From Methylobacterium sp. J-026 (GTDB lineage: Bacteria > Pseudomonadota > Alphaproteobacteria > Rhizobiales > Beijerinckiaceae): a stretch of 48,534 nucleotides of DNA. The DNA lies in the NCBI RefSeq assembly GCF_022829585.1, contig NZ_JAKSYC010000128.1, positions 1 through 48,534 on the forward strand, in the 5' to 3' direction. The position numbers and the translations under genes were made by a program. Positions 8,365 to 17,935 of this stretch are shown here, in pieces (positions within the stretch are counted from its first letter, which is position 1; each line of letters begins with the position of its first letter). A model generated the notes under the pieces. The model worked only from the letters and a program-made list of their open reading frames with translations. It did not search any database and had not been told where the DNA came from.

Positions 8365-8585
8365 GGCTCGGCCGGATCGTCGAGATCGGCGAGCGCGGCG
8401 TCGAGGAAGGCGTTCAGTTCGTCATCGGCCGCATCGGCCTCCGCCACCAGCAACGACTGGCGCCGGCATTCCTCGGCGAAACCTGGCTGGCTCGAGTCCG
8501 GAACCCAGATCTGCACCGGCCGAAGCCCGGCCGCGCGCAATGCCTCTCGACGCTTCCGAACTCTCTCGACGACCGGCGTGCCCAT
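8361..8585 (-). CDS. MazE-type antitoxin (DUF3018 family)
   Basis: The protein is about 74 residues from the ATG at 8585: MGTPVVERVRKRREALRAAG, then RPVQIWVPDSSQPGFAEECRRQ, then an acidic tail (DAADDELNAFLDAALADLDDPAEP). This is the DUF3018 antitoxin pattern found upstream of PemK/MazF toxins. The N-terminal basic part likely binds DNA and the acidic tail the toxin. The frame is open to 8642, but the upstream part (MLHVTGCETR) covers a palindromic operator-like sequence and lacks family similarity, so 8585 was chosen; no strong ribosome binding site supports either. The module is convergent with the PPOX gene. Confidence 0.85.
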   Translation of the reverse strand: MGTPVVERVRKRREALRAAGLRPVQIWVPDSSQPGFAEECRRQSLLVAEADAADDELNAFLDAALADLDDPAEP

Positions 8586-8603
8586 CCGAGTCTCGCATCC
8601 AGT

Positions 8604-8618
8604 TACATGTAACATGTA
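8604..8618. promoter_or_regulatory. Palindromic operator-like site upstream of mazE
   Basis: TACATGT, a single A, then ACATGTA forms a 15-base palindrome 19 bases upstream of the chosen mazE start. It contains the overlapping perfect palindrome TTACATGTAA (8603-8612). Type II antitoxins usually autorepress by binding such a site near the start; this is AT-rich against GC-rich surroundings. Confidence 0.6.
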
Positions 8619-8694
8619 AGAACGCGGGTCGAACTCCGTCAAGGCGAGGAGGGCGAAGACGCGGCCCGTCGCGTTTTCGTAGCCGGACGCCGTC

Positions 8695-9594
8695 TCACCC
8701 CACCAGCGCGAGATCCTGCGTCTCGGTATCCGGGATCACGTCGACCTCGACCTTGAGGCGCTGCTTGCCCGAGCCGCTGACGATGCCGTCGACGGGGGCG
8801 ACGTCGCCGTAATCGCGGCCCCGCGCCACCACGATGTGGTCGTCGCGCACGGCCACGCCGTTGGTCGGGTCGAGGCCGAGCCAGCCCGCGCCGCACCAGA
8901 CCGCCACCCAGGCGTGGCTCGCATCCGCCCCGCGCAGGCGCGGGCGGCCCGGCGGCGGCACGGTGCGCAGGTAGCCGCTGACATAGGCGGCCGGCAGGCC
9001 CATGCCCCGCAGGGCGGCGATCATCACGTGGGCGAAGTCCTGGCAGACCCCGGCCCGTAGGGCGAAGGATTCGGCGAGCGGCGTGTAGACGGTGGTGGCC
9101 TTGGAATCGAAGCGGAAATCGGCGCCGATCCGCAGCATCAGGTCGTGGGCCGCCCCGTAGGCGCTGCGGCCGGGCGCGAAACTCGGCCTGGCATAGTCGG
9201 TCACCGCAGGCAGCAGCGGCACCCGGCCGGTCGGGAACAGGAAGTGCACCGGCGCCCGGCCGCCGAGCTCGCGCCCGGCCACCACGGCGTCGCGGACCCG
9301 CTCCCAGGCCATCCCGGATTCCGGCGGCGGCGGGGTCGGGCGCTCGACCCGCACGGTGGAGAGCGCCTCGACGCTGAAGGTGGTGTGGGGCACCTCCAGG
9401 GTGATCGCCATCGCGTCGATCCCGAAATAGTCCCGGCGCATCACCGCCGTGGTCGGGCTCGGGTCGATGGTGACGGCGCTCGCCAGCACGCTCTGCCCCT
9501 CGCCGTCCTGCGGCTTGAGCCGCAGGGCGCAGCGGGCGAAGCGCACCGCCCTGCCGTAGCGGTAGGTGGTGCGGTGGCGCAGCGTGTAGATCAT
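8695..9594 (-). CDS. Transglutaminase-like cysteine peptidase
   Basis: This 299-residue protein has the N-terminal beta domain (IYTLRHRTTYRYGRAVRFA) that precedes bacterial transglutaminase-like domains, followed by the catalytic core. The Cys-His-Asp triad is intact: C184 in AGVCQDFAH, H227 in DASHAWV and D242 in LGLDPTNG. No signal peptide is visible, so it is probably cytoplasmic. Such proteins act as peptidases or amide-bond-forming enzymes and recur beside circularly permuted ATP-grasp/alpha-E proteins, as here. It lies 70 bases downstream of the ATP-grasp gene in the same orientation and is probably co-transcribed. The substrate is unknown. Confidence 0.9.
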   Translation of the reverse strand: MIYTLRHRTTYRYGRAVRFARCALRLKPQDGEGQSVLASAVTIDPSPTTAVMRRDYFGIDAMAITLEVPHTTFSVEALSTVRVERPTPPPPESGMAWERVRDAVVAGRELGGRAPVHFLFPTGRVPLLPAVTDYARPSFAPGRSAYGAAHDLMLRIGADFRFDSKATTVYTPLAESFALRAGVCQDFAHVMIAALRGMGLPAAYVSGYLRTVPPPGRPRLRGADASHAWVAVWCGAGWLGLDPTNGVAVRDDHIVVARGRDYGDVAPVDGIVSGSGKQRLKVEVDVIPDTETQDLALVG

Positions 9595-9664
9595 CCCGGC
9601 GGCCGCGCGGCGCGGCAGGGGCTGCAGACCGTCCCCGAGGCGAGGGCGTTGCCGGCGCAGGTCA

Positions 9665-12202
9665 TCAAGCCAGTCCCGTCAGCTTCTCGGGGCGCAGGGC
9701 ATTCGGCCCGGTGGGGAAGTAGCGCGCCGCGATGCCGTCGGCGAGGCGCTCCAGGTCGGTCTCCAGGGCGGTGAGGCGCACGGCGTCGAAATCGGCGGCC
9801 TCGCCGCTGCGCAGCTCCGCCAGGATCCGGGAGGCGAGGCGGCGATGCGGCTCGGGGATGCCGTCGGCCGAGAGCGCCGGCAGGTCGTCGAGGTGCCGGG
9901 CGATCGCCTCCGCCTGGAAGGCGATCGAGCGCGGGTTGTAGGGGTCGAGCACCACCATGTCGCGCACCGGGTCGAGGGCCGCCCCCTGCAGGTAGCGCCG
10001 CCCGTAGCTGATCTGCGAATCGCAGAGCGACAGCATCACCCCGAGGCAGCCCGGGGTCGCCTCGTCGTTGGCGAAGGCCAGCGCGAAGGTGCAGGTGTTG
10101 ATCGCCCGCTCGATCCGCCGGCCGAGTTCGACGAAGTGCCAGCCCTCCGCCCGGCTCATGTTCTCGTGGGTGAGGCCGGAGAGCGCCGCGAGGTGGCTCA
10201 GCGCCCGCTCGGCGCGGCCGGCGAGCTGCGATTCGGTCAGCGCCCGATCGGGATCGAGGGACAGGAGCTCGTTCAGGTCGGCGAGCACCCGCCAGGCCTC
10301 GCCGGAGAGCCGGGCGCGCAGGGCGGCGACGTTGCGGCGGGCCGAGACGATGTGGGCGCGGGCCGAGCCCGCGCGCTCGCGCCCGGCCAGGGCCTCCTGG
10401 GCGAGGCGGGCGGTGGGCAGGTCGGCCGCGCCGGTGGCGCCCCATTCGTGCAGGAGGGCGCGCAGCGCCAGGGCCGCCGGGGTGTCGAGGGCGCCGGAGA
10501 TGTCGGCCCCGACCGCGTCGCCGACGCTGCGCAGATGGGCCAGCACCAGCCGCATCACCGCCTCGGCGCGCTCCAGGTAGCGGCCGAGCCAGAACAGGCC
10601 GTCGGCGGCCCGGGCGGGCAGGTGGCCGCCGACCCGCCGCACCCGCGGGGCCGCGTGCGATCCGATCAGGGGCGCGGCGACCGGCTTCTCCGACAGCACC
10701 CAGACATCGGCGGAGCGGATGCCGAGCCGCATCTCGATCGGGTCGACATCCGCCCCCTCCGAGACCCGGCAGAAGCCCCCCGGCATCACCTGCCAGCCGA
10801 GCGGCGTCCGGGTGGCGAAGACGCGGACCACGAAGGGGCGGGGCACGAGGGTGAGGCCGTCCGCCCCGCGCTCCCAGCCCGGCATGGTCGAGAGCGGCGC
10901 CGCCTCCTGGGCGACGTAGTCGAAGGGCCGGTCGCGCAGGGCCGCCACGACCTGCGCGCGCTCCGCCGCCAGGGCCGGGCCCGCCAGGATCGCGTCGCGC
11001 CCCGCCCCCCGCTGGGGCGTGGCGGCCGGGCGCAGGATCAGGCTGTCGAGATTGGCCTGCGCGTGGGCGAGGCCCTCCAGGTCGCCGCACCACCACGCCC
11101 GGGGGTGGCCGAGCCGCAGGGGCTCGCCCCGCAGCCGGCGGGCGATGCCGTCGAGATACGGGGCGAGCGCCGCCGACTCGACCAGCCCCGAGCCCGGCAT
11201 GTTGGCCATCACCAGGGAGCCGTTGCGCAGGGCGTCAAGGATGCCCGGCACGCCGAGCCGCGAGGCCGGGTTCAGCTCCAGGGGATCGAGGAAGTCGGAG
11301 TCGATCCGCCGCCACAGGGCGTCGGCCCGCTTCAGGCCCGAGACGGTGCGCACGTGCAGGCGGCCGTCCTGCATGACGAGGTCGTCCCCCTCCACCAGCA
11401 TCAGGCCGAGATAGCGGGCGAGCGCCGCCTGCTCGACATAGGTGCTGCTGTAGGGGCCCGAGGTCAGCAGGCAGATCCGCGGGTCCGCGCGCTCGGCCCC
11501 GAGCGCCAGCCCGTCGCGGAACGCCTGGAAGAAGGCCGGCAGGCGCTCGACATGGAGGTCCTGGAAGAAGTCCGGGAAGGTCCGGGCCAGGACCATGCGG
11601 TTCTCCAGCGCCCAGCCGAGGCCCGAGGGCGCCTGGGTCCGGTCGGCCAGCACCTGCCAGCGCCCGTCCGGACCCCGGCCGAGATCGGCGGCGTAGAGCT
11701 TCAGGTAATGGCCCCCGGGGGGGACGACGCCGTGGAGCGGGTGCAGGAACTCGGGGGTGCCGGCCACGATCGCGGCGGGCAGGAGCCCCTCCTCGACCAG
11801 CCGGCCCGGGCCGTAGACGTCGGCGAGGATCGCCTCCATCAGCTCCGCGCGCTGGACGATGCCGGCGCTCAGCGCCTCCCACTCCGCCCCCTCGATCACC
11901 AGGGGCAGGCAGCCGAGCGGCCAGGGGTGCTCGCGCTGGTCCCCGGCGATGCGGAAGGAGATGCCCGCGTCCCGGATGTGCCGCTCCGCCGCGACGAAGC
12001 GGGCCGTGATCTCCGGCTCCGTGAGGCCGCCGAGCTGGTCGAGCAGGCGCGGCCACGCCCCGCGGGGCTGGCCGTCCGGGCCCAAAAACTCGTCCGGCCG
12101 GCCCGGGGCGGGGCGGTAATCCGCCGTCCAGCGGGCGACGCGCGCCCGCGGGTCCTCCGCCGGCTCGGCCCGGGCGAGGCTTGCCGCGAGCGCCGCCTCC
12201 AT
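9665..12202 (-). CDS. Circularly permuted ATP-grasp / alpha-E fusion protein
   Basis: The 845-residue product joins two domains often encoded separately. The N-terminal half (about 1-480) is a circularly permuted ATP-grasp ligase, with EFLGPDGQPRGAWPRLLDQL at the front, FRIAGDQREHPWPLGCLPLV, YSSTYVEQAALARYLGLMLVEGDDL, and ANMPGSGLVESAALAPYL. The C-terminal half (about 510-845) is the alpha-E domain, starting ARAADGLFWLGRYLERAEA and containing HENMSRAEGWHFVELGRRIE. ATP-grasp enzymes form amide bonds via acyl phosphates; alpha-E is an all-helical partner of unknown activity. The start at 12202 precedes a recognisable family N-terminus; upstream is a long inverted-repeat element. Its neighbours on both sides are transglutaminase-like proteins, supporting a joint peptide-forming or peptide-trimming role. 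Confidence 0.9.
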   Translation of the reverse strand: MEAALAASLARAEPAEDPRARVARWTADYRPAPGRPDEFLGPDGQPRGAWPRLLDQLGGLTEPEITARFVAAERHIRDAGISFRIAGDQREHPWPLGCLPLVIEGAEWEALSAGIVQRAELMEAILADVYGPGRLVEEGLLPAAIVAGTPEFLHPLHGVVPPGGHYLKLYAADLGRGPDGRWQVLADRTQAPSGLGWALENRMVLARTFPDFFQDLHVERLPAFFQAFRDGLALGAERADPRICLLTSGPYSSTYVEQAALARYLGLMLVEGDDLVMQDGRLHVRTVSGLKRADALWRRIDSDFLDPLELNPASRLGVPGILDALRNGSLVMANMPGSGLVESAALAPYLDGIARRLRGEPLRLGHPRAWWCGDLEGLAHAQANLDSLILRPAATPQRGAGRDAILAGPALAAERAQVVAALRDRPFDYVAQEAAPLSTMPGWERGADGLTLVPRPFVVRVFATRTPLGWQVMPGGFCRVSEGADVDPIEMRLGIRSADVWVLSEKPVAAPLIGSHAAPRVRRVGGHLPARAADGLFWLGRYLERAEAVMRLVLAHLRSVGDAVGADISGALDTPAALALRALLHEWGATGAADLPTARLAQEALAGRERAGSARAHIVSARRNVAALRARLSGEAWRVLADLNELLSLDPDRALTESQLAGRAERALSHLAALSGLTHENMSRAEGWHFVELGRRIERAINTCTFALAFANDEATPGCLGVMLSLCDSQISYGRRYLQGAALDPVRDMVVLDPYNPRSIAFQAEAIARHLDDLPALSADGIPEPHRRLASRILAELRSGEAADFDAVRLTALETDLERLADGIAARYFPTGPNALRPEKLTGLA

Positions 12203-12566
12203 CACGGCCCCCCGGTCATTGCGGCTTGCGGATCCACACACCGGGTTCGGGAGCGCAGTCCGCTCATCGTTGAGGCGGTCCGGAGCCCCCACGCGCCCTC
12301 CCTCCCCCCTGTGCGGGGGAGGGAGGCCCCCGAAGGGAGTCGGGTCGGGACGAAGTCCCGCAAGGGGGGAGCGACGCTGCAGAACGAGGCACCGGCCTGC
12401 ATGAAGGTTGCGCCCTCTTCGGAAGCCGGGTTGCCCTCTCCCGACCCGGCCTGACGGCCGGGCCATCCTCCCCCGCACAGGGGGGAGGGAGGGCGCGTAG
12501 GAGGTCTGGTCTGCCCCCTCCATCGACCGGACCACGATCCCGACCCGGATGCCTGAACATCGGGGA
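12203..12566. other. 364-base intergenic region with long inverted repeat
   Basis: No gene is supported here. Most of the space is an element bounded by 32-base perfect inverted repeats (separate entry). The flanks hold no clear promoter or ribosome binding site apart from the start region of the ATP-grasp gene. Confidence 0.6.
12291..12498. repeat. 208-base element with 32-base perfect inverted repeats
   Basis: Positions 12291-12322 and 12467-12498 are perfect reverse complements over 32 bases; the outer end reads ACGCGCCCTCCCTCC. A further inner pair (CGGGTCGGGA near 12340 and TCCCGACCCG near 12439) extends the symmetry. The RNA would fold into one long stem on either strand. It lies between the 3' end of the DUF2126 gene unit and the start of the ATP-grasp gene, where it could act as a partial terminator or processing site. 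No flanking target duplication was found. Confidence 0.85.
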
Positions 12567-15500
12567 TCATTGCGGGACCGGTGTCCGCAGGTCGAGGGTC
12601 AGCGGGAACTCGGCGCTGGCCTCGGCACGCGGCATCTCGACCCGTCCCGGCGTGTGGCCGAGGGGCTCGAAGCGGGCGAGGCGCCTTCCCTCCGCCTCGT
12701 AGGCGTTGACCGGGTGGGTCTCGTAGTTGCGGCCGCCCGGATGGGCGACGTGGTAGCGGCAGCCGCCGAGGGACCGCCCGCTCCAGGCATCCAGGATGTC
12801 GAAGGTCAGGGGCGAATGGGCCGGGATCGTGGGGTGCAGGGAGGAGGCCGGCTGCCACGCCTTGAAGCGCAGGCCCGCCACGGCCTCGCCGCCGCGGCCG
12901 GTGCCGGCCATGGGCAGGCGGCGGCCGTTGCAGGCGATGACGTGCCGCCCGGGCACGAAGCCCTCGACCTTGACCTGCAGTCGCTCGACCGAGCTGTCGA
13001 CGAAGCGCACGGTGCCCCCGCTGGTCCCTTCCTCGCCCATCACGTGCCAGGGCTCCAGCGCCTGGCGCAGCTCCATCCGGACCCCGCCCTGCTCGACCGT
13101 GCCGAAGACGGGGAAGCGGAACAGGGCCTGCGCCTCGAAGGCGACCGGATCGAAAGCGTAGCCCGCCACCCGCAGATCCTCCAGCACCGAGAGGAAGTCG
13201 GACCAGAGGAAATGCGGGAGCATGAAGCGATCGTGGAGGTTCGTGCCCCAGCGGACACAACCCCCGGTCTGCGGCTCGCGCCACAGCCACGCCACCAGCG
13301 CCCGCAGCAGCAGCTGCTGGGCGAGGCTCATGCGGGCGTCCGGGGGCATCTCGAAGGCCCGGAACTCCAGCAGGCCGAGGCGGCCGGTGGGCCCGTCCGG
13401 GGAGTAGAGCTTGTCGATGCAGATCTCGGACCGGTGGGTGTTGCCGGTGACGTCGACCAGGATGTTGCGAAACACCCGGTCGACCAGCCAGCGCGGGATG
13501 TTGGGCGTGTCGGGGGCCGGGATCTGGGCCAGCGCGATCTCGAGCTCGTAGAGCCCGTCGTGGCGGGCCTCGTCCATGCGCGGGGCCTGGCTGGTCGGGC
13601 CGATATAGAGGCCCGAGAACAGGTACGAGAGCGCCGGGTGGCGCTGCCAGTAGAGCACGAGGCTCTTCAGCAGGTCGGGCCGGCGCAGGAACGGCGAATC
13701 GTCCGGGGTGACGCCGCCCATGACCACGTGGTTGCCGCCGCCGGTGCCGGTATGGCGCCCGTCGACCATGAATTTTTCCGCGCCGAGCCGGGTCTGCCGG
13801 GCCTCGGCGTAGAGGTCGGTGGTGATCGCCACCGCTTCGCGCCAGGAGGCGGCCGGGTGGACGTTGACCTCGATCACGCCCGGATCGGGGGTGACCTTGA
13901 TCAGGCCGATGCGCGGGTCGTAGGGCGGCTCGTAGCCCTCGATGTGGATCGGCAGCTTCAATCCGGCGGCAGCCGCCTCGAGATGGGCGGCGAGTTCGAG
14001 ATACTCGTCGGCCCGCTGGGTCGGCGGCATGAACACCCGCACGATCCCGTCCCGGGGCTCGATCGCCAGCGCGGTGCGCACCGCGACGCCGGTGATGCCG
14101 GACCCGTTGACGACGGTCTTGGCCATCGGGTCGCCGGCGAGCGGCCCGCGGGGCTCCAGGGGGTCCTGTGGCTGGTAATAGGGATAGTGCTCGGGCGGCA
14201 CGTAGGGCAGGGACGACAGGGGCAGCCGGAAGCCGAGGGGCGAATCGCCCGGCACCAGGAAGGCCTGGCCCCGGCGGAAGTCCCACATCTCCGAGATCCA
14301 GACCCGGTCGGCATCGCCGTCCTTGCCGGTGGGCAGGCTCGCCAGCGGCAGGACGTAGCCCGCCGGCTCCCCGAGGCCGCGGGCATAGACCCGCTGGATC
14401 CGCGCGTCGAACTCCACCGAGCCGGACCGGGCCGCGGCCGGCGTGACGTTGACCGGCAGTTCGGCGGTCTTCTTCTCCCAGAGGTCGCCGTCCTCGAAGG
14501 CCGGGATCACGTAGTCCGACAGGCCGAGGCGGCGGGCCAGCGCGTCGGCGAGCGCCCGGGCCTGCGCGATGGTGGCGGTGCCCGCCTCCCCCGCGGCCAT
14601 CTCGGGGGCGATCAGGGCCGGGTCCGTCCAGATCGGCTTGCCGTCCTTGCGCCAGTACAGGGCGAAGGCCCAGCGGGGCAGGCTCTCGCCGGGATACCAC
14701 TTGCCCTGGCCGTAATGGAGCAGGCCGCCCGGGCCGAACCGGTCGCGCAGGCGCCGGATCAGCTGGTCGGCGCGGCCGCGCTTGGTCGGGCCGACGGCGG
14801 CGATGGTCCATTCGGGCGATTCGAAATCGTCCACCGACACGAAGGTCGGCTCGCCGCCCATGGTCAGGCGCACGTCCTGCGCCGCGAGGTCGGCATCGAC
14901 CCGTTCGCCGAGCGCGTCCATGGACGCCCAGACCGCCTCCGAGAACGGCTTGGTGATCCGCGGCGTCTCGGCGACCCGGGTGATGCGCATCGCGAAATCG
15001 AAGGTGGTCTCGGCCGGCTCCATCGCCCCCGAGATCGGCGCCGCCGAGCGGTAATGCGGCGTGGCGGCCAGCGGGATGTGGCCCTCGCCGGTGAGCAGCC
15101 CCGAGGTGGCGTCCAGGCCGACCCAGCCGGCGCCCGGCAGGTAGACCTCCGCCCAGGCGTGCAGGTCGGTGAAGTCCGCCGACGCGCCGGTCGGGCCGTC
15201 GACCGCGGTGGTGTCGGGGACGAGCTGGAGCAGGTAGCCGGAGACGAACCGGGCGGCGAGGCCGATCCGGCGCAGCACCTGCACGAGCAGCCAGGCCGAG
15301 TCCCGGCAGGAGCCGCTCTTGAGGCGCAGGGTCTCGGCCGGCGTCTGGACGCCCGGCTCCATGCGGACGCCGTAGGCGATCTCGCCGGCGATCAGGCCGT
15401 TGAGCGCCACCAGGAACAGGACGGTGTTGGGCTCCTCCGGGAGCCGGGCGAGGAGCGCCTCCATCTCGGGGCCGTCCGCGTCGACCAGGGCGCGGTAGGG

Positions 15501-15845
15501 CGCCAGTTCCTCCGCGAGGTCGGGATCGTAGGCGAAGGGGTGGGTCTGGGCGTAATCCTCGACGAAGAAGTCGAACGGGTTGATCACCGCCATGTCGGCG
15601 GTGAGATCGACCTCGATCTTGAGCTCGTCGGCCTTCTCCGGGAAGACGAGGCGGGCGAGCCAGTTGCCGCTCGGGTCCTGCTGCCAGTTCAGGAAGTGGT
15701 TGGCGGGGGTCACCTTGAGCGCGTAGGCCGGGACCTTGGTGCGCGCGTGCGGGGCCGGGCGCAGGCGGATCACCTGGGGACCGAGGCTGATCGGCCGGTC
15801 GTAGCGGTAATGGGTGACGTGGTGCAGGGCAGCTTTGATCGACAC
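12567..15845 (-). CDS. Large transglutaminase protein with DUF2126 C-terminal region
   Basis: The 1092-residue protein starts at GTG 15845 ([20 protein letters not shown]), the standard family N-terminus, preceded by GGAG. A beta domain leads into a transglutaminase-like core with the triad C180 (SGSCRD), H229 (DLHAWAEV) and D245 (GLDATSG). The remaining 800 or so residues are the DUF2126 region, with [42 protein letters not shown] and [13 protein letters not shown]. The DUF2126 part has the look of a ligase-type catalytic domain but its reaction is not established. The gene is upstream of, and co-directional with, the ATP-grasp/alpha-E and second transglutaminase genes. The frame is open further upstream to 15959 without family-like sequence. 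Confidence 0.9.
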   Translation of the reverse strand: MSIKAALHHVTHYRYDRPISLGPQVIRLRPAPHARTKVPAYALKVTPANHFLNWQQDPSGNWLARLVFPEKADELKIEVDLTADMAVINPFDFFVEDYAQTHPFAYDPDLAEELAPYRALVDADGPEMEALLARLPEEPNTVLFLVALNGLIAGEIAYGVRMEPGVQTPAETLRLKSGSCRDSAWLLVQVLRRIGLAARFVSGYLLQLVPDTTAVDGPTGASADFTDLHAWAEVYLPGAGWVGLDATSGLLTGEGHIPLAATPHYRSAAPISGAMEPAETTFDFAMRITRVAETPRITKPFSEAVWASMDALGERVDADLAAQDVRLTMGGEPTFVSVDDFESPEWTIAAVGPTKRGRADQLIRRLRDRFGPGGLLHYGQGKWYPGESLPRWAFALYWRKDGKPIWTDPALIAPEMAAGEAGTATIAQARALADALARRLGLSDYVIPAFEDGDLWEKKTAELPVNVTPAAARSGSVEFDARIQRVYARGLGEPAGYVLPLASLPTGKDGDADRVWISEMWDFRRGQAFLVPGDSPLGFRLPLSSLPYVPPEHYPYYQPQDPLEPRGPLAGDPMAKTVVNGSGITGVAVRTALAIEPRDGIVRVFMPPTQRADEYLELAAHLEAAAAGLKLPIHIEGYEPPYDPRIGLIKVTPDPGVIEVNVHPAASWREAVAITTDLYAEARQTRLGAEKFMVDGRHTGTGGGNHVVMGGVTPDDSPFLRRPDLLKSLVLYWQRHPALSYLFSGLYIGPTSQAPRMDEARHDGLYELEIALAQIPAPDTPNIPRWLVDRVFRNILVDVTGNTHRSEICIDKLYSPDGPTGRLGLLEFRAFEMPPDARMSLAQQLLLRALVAWLWREPQTGGCVRWGTNLHDRFMLPHFLWSDFLSVLEDLRVAGYAFDPVAFEAQALFRFPVFGTVEQGGVRMELRQALEPWHVMGEEGTSGGTVRFVDSSVERLQVKVEGFVPGRHVIACNGRRLPMAGTGRGGEAVAGLRFKAWQPASSLHPTIPAHSPLTFDILDAWSGRSLGGCRYHVAHPGGRNYETHPVNAYEAEGRRLARFEPLGHTPGRVEMPRAEASAEFPLTLDLRTPVPQ

Positions 15846-16060
15846 GATGGCTCCATCGGAAGGATCGAACGCGGTCTCGTCGCCGGTCCCGGGCGCCGCG
15901 GCGGGCCGAACGCCGGCCCCCGCCGGGCGGTTATGCGACACAGACCGCGTGACAAGCAATTTCCATGCGGCGCCCTTCCGCCGCCGCGCCCCGGCCGGAA
16001 CTTTGCCGCCCGGCCCCGCTTGACCGCCCAGTGGGCCCGCTGCCGGCCCGGGACCGCACG

Positions 16061-17245
16061 ATGAAGATCTTCCAGTGCCAGGCTTGCGACCAGCCGGTCA
16101 CCTTCGAGGCGACCGCCTGCGAGAGCTGCGCCCGGCGTCTGGGCTATGTCTGCGCGGTCCACGAAGTCTCGGCCCTGGAGCCGCAGGGCCACTCGGCCCA
16201 TCCGCTCATGGGCGGCGCCCCGGTGTTCCACGCCTACGCGGATCCCGGCCGGCGCTACCGGTTGTGCAACAACGCCCTCTCGGGGGCCTGCAACTGGCTG
16301 GTGCCGGAGGACGACCCCGACATCTACTGCACCGCCTGCCGCCACAACCGGGTGGTGCCGGACCTGGCGCAGCCCTGGAACCTCGCCCGCTGGCGCCCGG
16401 TCGAGGCCGCCAAGCACCGGCTGTTCTACTCGCTGCTGCGCCTAAACCTGCCGCTGGCCACCCGCGCCCAGTACACGGACGGGCTGGCCTTCGATTTCCT
16501 GGTCGACCCGTCCGAGAGCTTTTCCGGCGGGCCGCCGGTGCTGACGGGCCACATCAACGGCCTGATCACCATGAACATCGCCGAGGCCGACGACGTCGAG
16601 CGGGAGCGCCGCCGGATCCTGTTCGGCGAGCATTACCGCACCCTGCTCGGCCATTTCCGCCACGAGATCGGGCATTATTTTTGGTATTTGCTGGTCATGA
16701 ACGGCCCCACGATGGGGGCCTTCCGGGCTTTGTTCGGCGACGAGAGCCGGAACTACGTCCTGGCCCTGCAGGACCACTACGCGAAGGGTGCGCCGGCCGA
16801 CTGGGACGAATCCTACGTCTCGGCCTACGCCACCGCCCATCCCTGGGAGGATTTCGCCGAGACCTTCGCGCATTACCTGCACATCGTCGACACGGTGGAG
16901 ACCGCTTCGACCTTCGAGCTGCACGTGCGCCCGCGTCTGCGCCACGGGCGGCAGGCGCCGACCGTGATCGACTTCGACCCCTACAACAACGCCGATCTCG
17001 ACCGGCTGATCGCCGCGTGGCTGCCGCTGACCTACGCGATCAACTCGCTCTCCCACAGCATGGGCCAGCCGGCGCTCTACCCGTTCAAGCTGACTCCGAC
17101 GGTGATCGCCAAGCTCGCCTTCGTGCACGAGCGGATCTACGCCTCCCGCACCGGGATCCTGCCGGATGACGGCGAGTCCGGGGCCGAGATGCTGCGCGCG
17201 GTGATTTTGGGTTTGCGCCAGAAGGTGGCGGCGGCGACGGGGTGA
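16061..17245 (+). CDS. Zinc-ribbon putative metallopeptidase
   Basis: This 394-residue protein starts with a zinc ribbon (cysteines at 6, 9, 20 and 23; FQCQACDQP...CESCARRLG), with more Cys pairs near 70-95 ([18 protein letters not shown]). It then has a zincin-like motif HEIGHYFWY starting at residue 201 and a downstream acidic segment [16 protein letters not shown] that may supply the third ligand. This matches the putative zinc-binding metallopeptidase family (formerly DUF2248) that accompanies the alpha-E/transglutaminase cluster in many proteobacteria. It is divergent from the DUF2126 gene; 215 bases separate the two starts. The start at ATG 16061 was chosen because the zinc ribbon begins directly after it. 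Confidence 0.85.
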   Translation: MKIFQCQACDQPVTFEATACESCARRLGYVCAVHEVSALEPQGHSAHPLMGGAPVFHAYADPGRRYRLCNNALSGACNWLVPEDDPDIYCTACRHNRVVPDLAQPWNLARWRPVEAAKHRLFYSLLRLNLPLATRAQYTDGLAFDFLVDPSESFSGGPPVLTGHINGLITMNIAEADDVERERRRILFGEHYRTLLGHFRHEIGHYFWYLLVMNGPTMGAFRALFGDESRNYVLALQDHYAKGAPADWDESYVSAYATAHPWEDFAETFAHYLHIVDTVETASTFELHVRPRLRHGRQAPTVIDFDPYNNADLDRLIAAWLPLTYAINSLSHSMGQPALYPFKLTPTVIAKLAFVHERIYASRTGILPDDGESGAEMLRAVILGLRQKVAAATG

Positions 17246-17261
17246 AGCTCGCGGAGCACCG

Positions 17262-17624
17262 TTACGGGCGGGGACGCGGAAGGGGCTTCAGCGTGATGAA
17301 CCGGGCCGTTCTGGACGGGTCGCCATCGTCGATCTGCCAGACGGTCCTGACCTGCGGGCTCACGCCGATCAACGCTGCGAGCGGCCCCTCGAAATAGAGC
17401 TTGATCGCCTGATAGCCCGGGAGGATGCCCCGGAAATACGCCCGGCGGCAATGCCCGAGCAGCGCCTGCCTGAGGTCGTCCGGGTTGTGTGCCGTGAACC
17501 CGAACGCGGCGAGGAAGCGGCATTTTGCAGCGCCGTCCTTGTGATTCGCGTTGAGTAAATAAGCCGTGATCTTGGCGGGGGCGACGTGAAAGCGGTTCGG
17601 CCAATTCTCTTGGTCCGCGGTCAC
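17262..17624 (-). CDS. DUF6883-like small protein
   Basis: The 120-residue product (VTADQENWPNRFHVAPAKIT, then AYLLNANHKDGAAKCRFLAAFGF, ending TLKPLPRPRP) resembles DUF6883. The motif KxxYLLNxxHxxGxxKAxFxxxxGF is the recognisable part. The start was placed at GTG 17624 because it overlaps the preceding gene's TGA in a GTGA junction; the frame is open to 17648. DUF6883 proteins frequently follow DUF4926 proteins, as here. Function is unknown. The tight coupling of two very small proteins suggests a stoichiometric pair such as a toxin-antitoxin or effector-immunity couple; this is inference. Confidence 0.72.
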   Translation of the reverse strand: MTADQENWPNRFHVAPAKITAYLLNANHKDGAAKCRFLAAFGFTAHNPDDLRQALLGHCRRAYFRGILPGYQAIKLYFEGPLAALIGVSPQVRTVWQIDDGDPSRTARFITLKPLPRPRP

Positions 17625-17893
17625 CTGAGTGCGCGCTCGACGAGGCACACTGTGGCGGCATCGACCGTCGCCAGCGTGTCGACGGGTTCCGTGAACTCGA
17701 CCTCGAACGCCGCACCGTCAGCATAGATCCCCACGACGGTGCCGGTCGCGCCCGCTGGAACCGTCAGATCATCGTCGCCGATCACGGACCGCAGAACCCG
17801 GACACGATCGAGTTCACGGACCGGCTCATCCGCGTCAGCCCCGGTCGGCGACGGCACGCCCGATTTCGGAAGTTGGGCTCGCATGGCACACAC
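17621..17893 (-). CDS. DUF4926-like small protein
   Basis: The protein of about 90 residues has the core RELDRVRVLRSVIGDDDL, VPAGATGTVVGIYADGAAFEVEF and a closing hydrophobic strand ATVCLVERALR. This is the small beta-barrel (SH3/KOW-like) pattern of DUF4926. The start GTG 17893 was chosen because GAGGAG lies six bases upstream; ATG 17884 is an alternative, and the frame extends to 17917. It is the first gene of a two-gene unit with the DUF6883 protein (GTGA overlap). It also lies just downstream of mntR (stop 17936) in the same direction, so read-through from mntR is possible. Confidence 0.72.
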   Translation of the reverse strand: MCAMRAQLPKSGVPSPTGADADEPVRELDRVRVLRSVIGDDDLTVPAGATGTVVGIYADGAAFEVEFTEPVDTLATVDAATVCLVERALR

Positions 17894-17935
17894 GATAATC
17901 TCCTCTTCCACGATCACAACGCGGCCCGTCGCCCG

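Noticed and set aside
9845..12454. 869-codon plus-strand open frame
   Set aside because: It mirrors the ATP-grasp/alpha-E gene and has no domain-like sequence.
12549..16064. 1171-codon open frame on the plus strand
   Set aside because: It is antisense to the DUF2126 transglutaminase gene. Its protein is low-complexity, Gly/Arg/Gln-rich, and reflects high third-position GC of the true gene.
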